Assembly (NCBI RefSeq): GCF_026151205.1
Contig: NC_087072.1
Location: 10,392,169-10,456,168 of the forward strand
Origin: Bolinopsis microptera
Taxonomy: Eukaryota; Ctenophora; Tentaculata; Lobata; Bolinopsidae
Direction: 5' to 3'
DNA: 64,000 nt
Translations under genes and position numbers: made by a program
Shown: positions 10,193 to 64,000 of the stretch, in pieces
How positions within the stretch are numbered: the first letter of the stretch is position 1
How the letters are laid out: every line of letters starts with the position of its first letter
The notes under the pieces: generated by a model
Databases searched by the model: none
Seen by the model: only the letters and a program-made list of their open reading frames with translations
Told to the model about the DNA's origin: nothing

Positions 10193-10835
10193 TAGTGGCA
10201 GTGGCCAGATAAGATGATGCCTTTCAAATTTGAGCTAACTAAAAATAAAAATTGTTTGTATCCAATACATGTGTGCGTTGAATCTTATTACGACATATTA
10301 AAAATATAATATGTGTGCGTGACGTGTAATGTCTTAGAACTTCAAAAGGAAACATATTATCAATCTTTGGACCGATTATTATGTCTGATAGCAAATAAAT
10401 AATTTAATTATTGAATATTATCCATGTCCCACTGTGTTATTGCTTAATGGTTAATTGCTTTTGGTGACGTTTGACTACAAATGGTAGCGTTTGATCGAAA
10501 ACCTGTTTTCAGTCCCCCCTGTGAGCCCTCTCGCTTGCAGTAGAGCGAGACCGCAAGTGCGTCACTCAGTACGTGTAAACACATAGCTATGTGAATTACA
10601 AAGTAGTTAGCAATGCATCACAAAGGTGTTCACCTAATCATGTGCTTTCGCGCCACTGCGGAAGCGCTTGTTTCACAAGTTCCCGCAGGGCCGGCGGGCG
10701 CGCTACTGCAAGCGCAAGGGCTCTGGATAGAGCAAACAAAGGGGTTACAAGCTTTAATTGACGATGTCAATTCATCGCAGCTCGGCGAGGCCCACTCAGC
10801 CCAGTAGCGCATTTCGCTAAATTCGATCTGTCGTT
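10193..10835. other. Non-coding; GC-rich patch of unknown origin
   Basis: AT-rich up to about 10600, then a GC-rich patch (10640-10810) with an open plus frame that includes LLQAQGLWIEQTKGLQALID. The composition differs from the surroundings and it lies directly upstream of a reverse-transcriptase tail, so it may be part of the same decayed element. No family recognised. Confidence 0.3.
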
Positions 10836-11117
10836 GTGAGAAACATATATTTTAAGATCATTAAGTCACGAGTACCGATTTCGTTATACTACTTATTCAA
10901 CATATCAAATAGGAAAGATAATCTGTTCATTACACCCTCTCCAACTAATCAATTTATTTATAAATCTGCATGGCTGTGGAACGAATTCCGTAAAGTTGGC
11001 CCGTTAAATTTCACCTCCCCATGCAGATCTGTCAAGAATTTACTTAAACAGTCAATTCTAAGAGCTCAAAACCGGTATGGAACTGGGTGGTGTGACAAAA
11101 ATTTCACTGAATTCTGA
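10836..11117 (+). pseudogene. Possible C-terminal fragment of a retrotransposon reverse transcriptase
   Basis: The 93-codon frame reads like the tail of a non-LTR retrotransposon polyprotein: RVPISLYYLFNISNRKD followed by a block with SAWLWNEFRK, then VKNLLKQSILRAQ. This resembles the pattern in which a phrase with W-N-x-[FL] sits just before the last helix and the stop. No upstream RT catalytic motif (FADD) was found nearby, so it is a 5'-truncated copy. Assignment is by resemblance only. Confidence 0.35.
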
Positions 11118-11693
11118 TTAAGAAGTGATATTTATTTGCCTGTTATTCCCACTTCAGCACTTACTGACTGACAAGCTTATCTATGAGTACCATGCTTGAA
11201 TTTAGTTAAACAACATACAACTCATTTCTCAGTCACGCTGAGCGCAATCGCCGAATGACACGGCAATATGGGAACGCGCATAGCATTGCACGCCGATGCT
11301 GTGCGCGTTGTCGGCCCAAACCTGGGAAGTTCCCGCTCTTATAATATTCAGACGACAATGATGACTCATTAAGAGCACTAATTTCGTCCACTTTCCCGGT
11401 CGAACCATACCAAATCAAACTAATTGACCCACGTGTATAGCCAATGTCCTGGCGGTGCTGAGCCGATGCAAAACTTTTCTGTAAACTTTTTTGTCTCTTG
11501 TTTATATATATTTAAAAAAATATTTTAGTTATACTGTGTACTGTGTATATACTGTGTACAATAGTTATAGCGTATAGTGTGTAGTGTGTAGTGGTTATTT
11601 TATTGTAACGTGTCACTTTATATTTTGCCACCATCATCAGCCTTGGCTGCAACTTACCATTTATTGTACTTGATACAGCATATATCAAAATTA

Positions 11694-11834
11694 AGTACCC
11701 CCTAGAACATAGTTCTAGGGGGTACCTTGTCATACGTTGTATGACCCGCCGCGCACCAGTGCGCGGCTCCCCTTGTATCGTAGAAACTCTACAGTGGTGA
11801 AGCAACAGTGGGGGTCACCACGTGATACAAGGGG
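11694..11834. repeat. Two adjacent short hairpins
   Basis: GTACCCCCTAGAAC at 11694 is matched by its inverse after three bases (to 11723). A second pair, CCCCTTGTATC (about 11770) and GATACAAGGGG (about 11824), encloses 40 bases. They could be remnants of a small inverted-repeat element. Confidence 0.45.
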
Positions 11835-12812
11835 TACCCGGGGCACGAGTTAACGAATAGTGTTCGTGTCCTTCCACAATCCCCTCTCACTGTGTTTTTG
11901 ACGGAGGAGGAGCCTAGTTCATCCGTCTGCATCGCTTAATCGAGTTAAAAATTTAGCAAATAACAACAAACTAAATTACATGTTATACTGATATCAGGTG
12001 TAGAGTTTATAACATACAAATTTTAAATTTTTGACGGCTGATGATGGTGAGTCGCTACGTTTAATTTGTATTGGGACTTTTATAGTCCTAAGTCTTGGAG
12101 CTCAAAATGTCTCGTGCTGTGGGCCGTATAAACGGCTTACACCACCGCCCCGCCTTACATTACTTCGTGGTTGCGGGGCGGAGCCTGTGCCGTTTGTCTC
12201 GGCCTCGAGTGGTGAGTGCTTGCCCATCGAATACACGATTGAAACACTAATTATTTATTGGCATTCTACAGTCGTCAAAACGAAGTACGAAGGTAAATTA
12301 ACGTTGAGCTTTGTTTTGGCGACTGCTTCATCGATAAGCGGGTAGGTATTTCTTGTTTAGCAGTGTTGAAGATTAGAGCAATTATATAATGTATATAACT
12401 CCATCATAATATAGGCTAGTGTAAACATATATATATGATCAATAATACAAATCTTATATTTGATCCTTCGAACAGCTGTTGAGCAATGAAACGCAAACAT
12501 AATCTTAGCAAAATGAATATATTTCTTTTATCTTCAGCATTTAATCAGTCACATAATCTGAGAATATCAATGGTTAGTTTGAAAATGTCAAAAATTCTCA
12601 TCAAAAATGTAGTAAAGTCTCAAAAAATTAATTTAGCATCTCGTAAAAATGGAATAGTTTAAAATCGGAACAAAATTAATCGCATATACTATAATAATGT
12701 GGAGTCTGCAGTAGTTCATTAAATCAAAAAGACGCAATTCAAAAATTGATAGACTGCATATATAAACAAAAAATGGACGATTTAAAAATAAAATTCGGGA
12801 CACCATGAAAAA
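11835..12812. other. No gene seen
   Basis: Mixed GC-rich (12105-12240) and AT-rich sequence. A donor-like gtgagt sits near 12208, but no complete exon could be supported. Confidence 0.4.
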
Positions 12813-13184
12813 TTAGCTTCCAGAAACGGAATTCACATTGTTCAGGCCAAACGGATAAAGTGTCTTCAATTTGTTAATATAAAACTGTTCTGACTTTCTA
12901 ATATTATCTGGGGATGTAGAACACAAAATATCAAAATGGAAACTTTCATTGAAAACAGATCTCTCCCTCAAATTATGAACTGAAAAAAGATGTGCCCCTA
13001 AAACATTCTCGTCATCAAAAACTCTATGGCTCTCAACATTCCCCTTACTACTCGCCTCTAAAATCTCATAATATTTACTGCGATGACCATTCACACGTTG
13101 GCTGAGGCTGGTGACTGTTTTTCCCACGTATACGTTATTAACAGTACAAAGTTTGCATGTCGCGCCGTACACAATACAATACAA
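12813..13184 (-). pseudogene. GIY-YIG endonuclease remnant of a Penelope-like retroelement
   Basis: The minus-strand frame has the GIY-YIG family pattern: a Cys-x-x-Cys lead (CKLC), then NVYVGKTVTSLSQRVNGHRS (the YVG..T...L..R...H core), and at the end the conserved EQFYINKLKTLYPFGLN. This ending is typical of the C-terminal nuclease domain of Penelope-like elements. The frame is closed by a TAA about three codons upstream and no reverse-transcriptase domain follows, so this is a 5'-truncated fragment. The apparent first codon is TTG, not ATG. The adjacent long palindrome (13292-13483) may be the rest of the insertion. Confidence 0.7.
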
Positions 13185-13291
13185 ATAGTATTAGTAACTC
13201 GCTAGATTATAAATGTGATTTAAACACATATGTTTACCAAATAACGGAGTAGTTCGCTGTTTATTAGTCTCATGATTGAAATACTGATATC

Positions 13292-13483
13292 TGGATATTA
13301 TCCGGTTGGAAGAGACAAGGACAAGTGAAACAAGGAAGTTAGGAGTAAGGGCAAATTTTCGGCGTCAACGCCATCTTCAGGCTAAAATTTTAGCCTGAAG
13401 ATGGCGTTGACGCCGAAAATTTGCCCTTACTCCTAACTTCCTTGTTTCACTTGTCCTTGTCTCTTCCAACCGGATAATATCCA
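13292..13483. repeat. 192-bp perfect palindrome without a loop
   Basis: The left arm from 13292 is exactly inverted from 13388 to 13483, with the axis at AAAA/TTTT (13384-13391). I checked the arms base by base and found no mismatch. The right arm contains CTGAAGATGGCG, TTGA, CGCCGAAA: a four-base-pair stem between CTGANGA and GAAA boxes, similar to a hammerhead-ribozyme core as found in Penelope-like elements, but with one extra U. Confidence 0.9.
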
Positions 13484-15358
13484 CATATGTTTACGTCAAT
13501 TATTACTAAAATTAATATTCTTTTTGCTTTAATACAATTACATGTTACGTTATTGATTAGTTGAATGAAACTTGTGCTACAAATGTCTTCGCCTGACGCA
13601 GAACTGCGTACTGCTTAGTACTTCATGCTTGAGCGGTACTGCTGTTCACAGAGGCGCGCGCTCAATCACAAATAATGAGAGCGCGGTTTTTGAAATTTCT
13701 CTATTATTATATTAGTTAGATCGCAGTGCTCACGGCATGTACTGCGCGAACGACAGAAATATCTTTTAAATTATTTTGCTTCTGAAATTTTGGCTCTAGT
13801 AATTAAGAAATGCGACATGTAATTGTATAAGATAACAATTAAATAGATCCTGTGCGCGGCGCCTACAGCTGCACCTAAGAATTTCCCAACAATTGCAAAT
13901 TGTGGCTGTATGCGCGGCGTACTGTATATGGTATATGTGGTTGAAATTGAAATTTGAATTTATTTATGAATATAACATTATGTATTGATTGTTTTGTGGT
14001 AAATAAAAAATTGTCTTTCCAAAAAAATTTTCTTTCCAAAAAATTGAGTACGCGGCGTGGCACAGTAACGCATTGCGCTACAACTACAAGCTGTGAAGAA
14101 TTTAACATCATCAATCAAATATAATTAGTATAATTATTTTCTGCAATGATATTGTCAGGCTTCGAAAAATATAACCTTGATAATGCACTCGGCGCGTCAA
14201 AGCGACAAGGTTCTCCAATATTCTTTTACTTGAATTTAAATATAATCATTATCATTTTATTACAGTTTATAGTTTTAAAGTATTTTATTGTATTTTAGTA
14301 TAAAAGCTTTGGTGAGAAATATTCCAATTTTGGTCAATAGAATTAGAACTAATTCTTTGAATTTAAAAGTTAGTTTACACCATGAATTATTAGTAGCAAT
14401 GAATTGTGCTCTGCCAATTGCAACACTTAAAATTTGATTGTGCTCTGCCAATTGCATCACTTGTTTTAATTGAATGTATATAAAAAATAAAAAAATTAAA
14501 TTATTTAATCTCGTCCTTGACACTGGTTTACGAAAACGCTGCACCAATATGTTAGGATAATTTGCAGTTTTGCTGAAGGGCATAAATAATTTGTTTCACT
14601 CACTATAAAAATTTTCAATTCCAGTTTACACCATGAAAAGGGCCGAAGGCATTTTAGAATAATGTTGACACTTTCTTGAATTTGATATCGAAGGTCGTGG
14701 TCAAATTTGATGCTTGAGATTCGTCAAATTTTATGTTTGAGGTTCGTCCATTTTAGTGTTTATATCTGATATTCATAATGTAGAATACGCCATAATTACA
14801 TTGACAAAGAACATTATTTCAAATCACTGTCTTAAAGTCCAGCCATACACCGAACATGGTTCATGATTTTTGATTTTGCATCCAAGTTTCACTTTGGATG
14901 TTTTATTGGAAGGAGTATTGTATAATACATGAATTGTGTTCGCCTTTTGTACCTATAATCAGCAAATGAGAGAGTATGCTGTAATGTAAGCAATGCTTCC
15001 TGAAAGTTCCGTTTCAAATCAATTTGTTTTAAATCATCGAAATGACATGATTGAAGATAATTCAAACTTTTATTCATTGAGATTTGAAACATACCTATTT
15101 ACCACAACAATGTTTTGTCACCGGGGGATCAGAGTTTAACTCTGATAATTTTCCTTAGCATGGGTCACTCAACCATATTTCTTCCTTTTGGCATTTTTCT
15201 GCACAGCAACCTCTGCCCCTGTTTTTCAAAGGCAAACCTTTGTTCGTTCCTGGGTTTATTTCGTAATTTGATTTTAAAGTGGCTGCAAATTTTAGAACAC
15301 CGTTCAAACAAATAAAAACTGCAGAAATTATGGTACATGGGCACCTTACACTCACGGA
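13484..15358. other. AT-rich, no gene seen
   Basis: Only minor structure: a 20-bp word around TGTGCTCTGCCAATTGCA is repeated at about 14406 and 14440. ORFs here are AT-rich and unconvincing. Confidence 0.4.
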
Positions 15359-15793
15359 CAGTGCCGTAACGTTGCCTGTTGGCCCCCCCCCTGCTGAAAA
15401 AGCGCCCCCTGTTGGCGCCCCCTCCCCTTTAGGCGCCCTTCCCTAAAATTGAACAAATTAGATGATTTTAAAGGATATGCCGGTAAAATCTCTAAAAAAG
15501 TGTGTTTCTAGAGCAAAACACGCAGTTTTGCTAGTACCGTAGTTAAGTTTTTCCAAATTGTCCCACATTCAAACGACGATTTGTCGCCCCCCTAAGATGG
15601 CGCCCTCCTGCACAGCGGGTCAGCGGGTACTTCGTTACGCCACTGCTCACGTTTCTAGAGCAAAACGCGCAGTTTTGCTAGTACCGTAATTAAGTTTTTC
15701 GAAATTGTCCCACATTCAAGCGACGATTTGGCACCACCCCTAAGATTGCGCCCCCCGCGCAGCAGGGTCGGCGGGCCCTTTGTTACGCCACTG
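15359..15793. mobile_element. hAT-like non-autonomous transposon with an internal tandem duplication
   Basis: The left terminus CAGTGCCGTAACG at 15359 and the right terminus CGTTACGCCACTG at 15633-15645 are inverted copies with one mismatch; CAGTGGCG termini are typical of hAT elements. Flanks are ctcacgga on the left and ctcacgtt on the right, an 8-bp target duplication matching at six positions. A 148-bp segment (15504-15651) is repeated directly at 15652-15793, giving a second right terminus ending at 15793. The interior is GC-rich and non-coding. Confidence 0.6.
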
Positions 15794-16173
15794 CATGCGA
15801 TTCATATTGACTTCAAATGTCTTGCACTATATTGTAAACTTTTTGTTTTAAGTTTCATTGTTGGTTCAACATTCCGAGTTTTGCAACACTTAAAATATTT
15901 TGTATTTCATTTTATTTCATTGAAACAGCAAGACCAAAGTCATTAAGACATTTAAAAAATTGTCCGCCTATCTGCTAAGGGTAGGACATTACATTTGTGC
16001 TGTCAGTATCTATTATTTAAAACTCTTGTTAGTCAATATGATGCCAAAAGTTCAATGTATTTGAATGTCACTTTAATTCATCATCTTTAGACAAATGTTC
16101 TGGAGGATTTCTATTGTTTGATATTGTGGCGCCTAGTCAGGATTCTAAAAAAGTGGCGTGCTGTAACTCATCG

Positions 16174-63744
<47,571 letters not shown>

Positions 63745-64000
63745 GTAAGACAAAGCTCCCTCGGCTGATCACGTGATTATATTGATGCTGGTCACGTGAT
63801 TTTAAAGCATGCTACTCTGATTCATAAGCTTGCCAGCTAGATTTAGCTTACCTCTATCATGCTGGTTATTAATTAGCTAATTAACTAATTAAGCTAATGG
63901 CTAACAAAGTTTTGATATTGCTTGCAAACTGAGTTGATCAAAGCAATATCACGCGATTTGATTTCCTCTGATTACATGTTTTGAAGGGATACACTATACA

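Overview
The window is animal nuclear DNA. It has spliced genes with canonical GT-AG introns and consistent phases, single-exon rhodopsin-type GPCR genes, AT-rich non-coding sequence and very dense mobile and simple repeats. The divergent receptors, which lack DRY and use N-F-x-x-Y in place of NPxxY, recall receptors of cnidarians and other early-branching animals. A cnidarian such as a hydrozoan is my best guess, but this is inference.

Layout. At 0.4-1.4 kb there are two weak minus-strand coding candidates. At 2.4-10.2 kb lies a recent tandem duplication of a single-exon class A GPCR gene: two intact copies of 323 residues differing at 15 positions. They are separated by a 3.6 kb foldback element (4404-8002), which contains a 1.4 kb hairpin and a tRNA-derived SINE. 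At 10.2-16 kb are decayed elements: a reverse-transcriptase tail, a Penelope-like GIY-YIG remnant beside a ~190-bp perfect palindrome, and a hAT-like element.

From 16.1 kb to the right edge runs one very large plus-strand gene, a Caskin homologue (MGKE start, six ankyrin repeats, SH3, two SAM domains, Ser/Pro-rich tail). Fifteen coding exons with matching phases can be placed, except for a missing link between exon 1 (16174-16261) and the first ankyrin exon (41907-42153). The gene continues past 64000. Its first intron, or introns, of 25.6 kb holds several elements (18763-19185, 19257-24219, 31315-33940), a 23-bp minisatellite and an old 1.6 kb tandem duplication (36.65-39.7 kb). It also holds a small minus-strand gene for a secreted peptide with two 14-residue repeats (24987-25247). 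A later intron holds a minus-strand three-exon GPCR (50707-52106) whose second splice junction is out of frame.

The most novel-looking feature is a set of non-autonomous elements built to one plan: homopolymer-G ends, a GTGWCAYGTC terminus, inverted subterminal arrays of a 9-12-bp word (GGACATAGGC or GGAGACATT) around a short core, and an interior of kilobases of TCC-rich DNA. Two such elements with diverged words, both inserted in the same orientation in the Caskin intron, would put about 7 kb of pyrimidine-rich RNA into its primary transcript. Coordinates of exons and repeats were read by eye; no alignment or database search was run.
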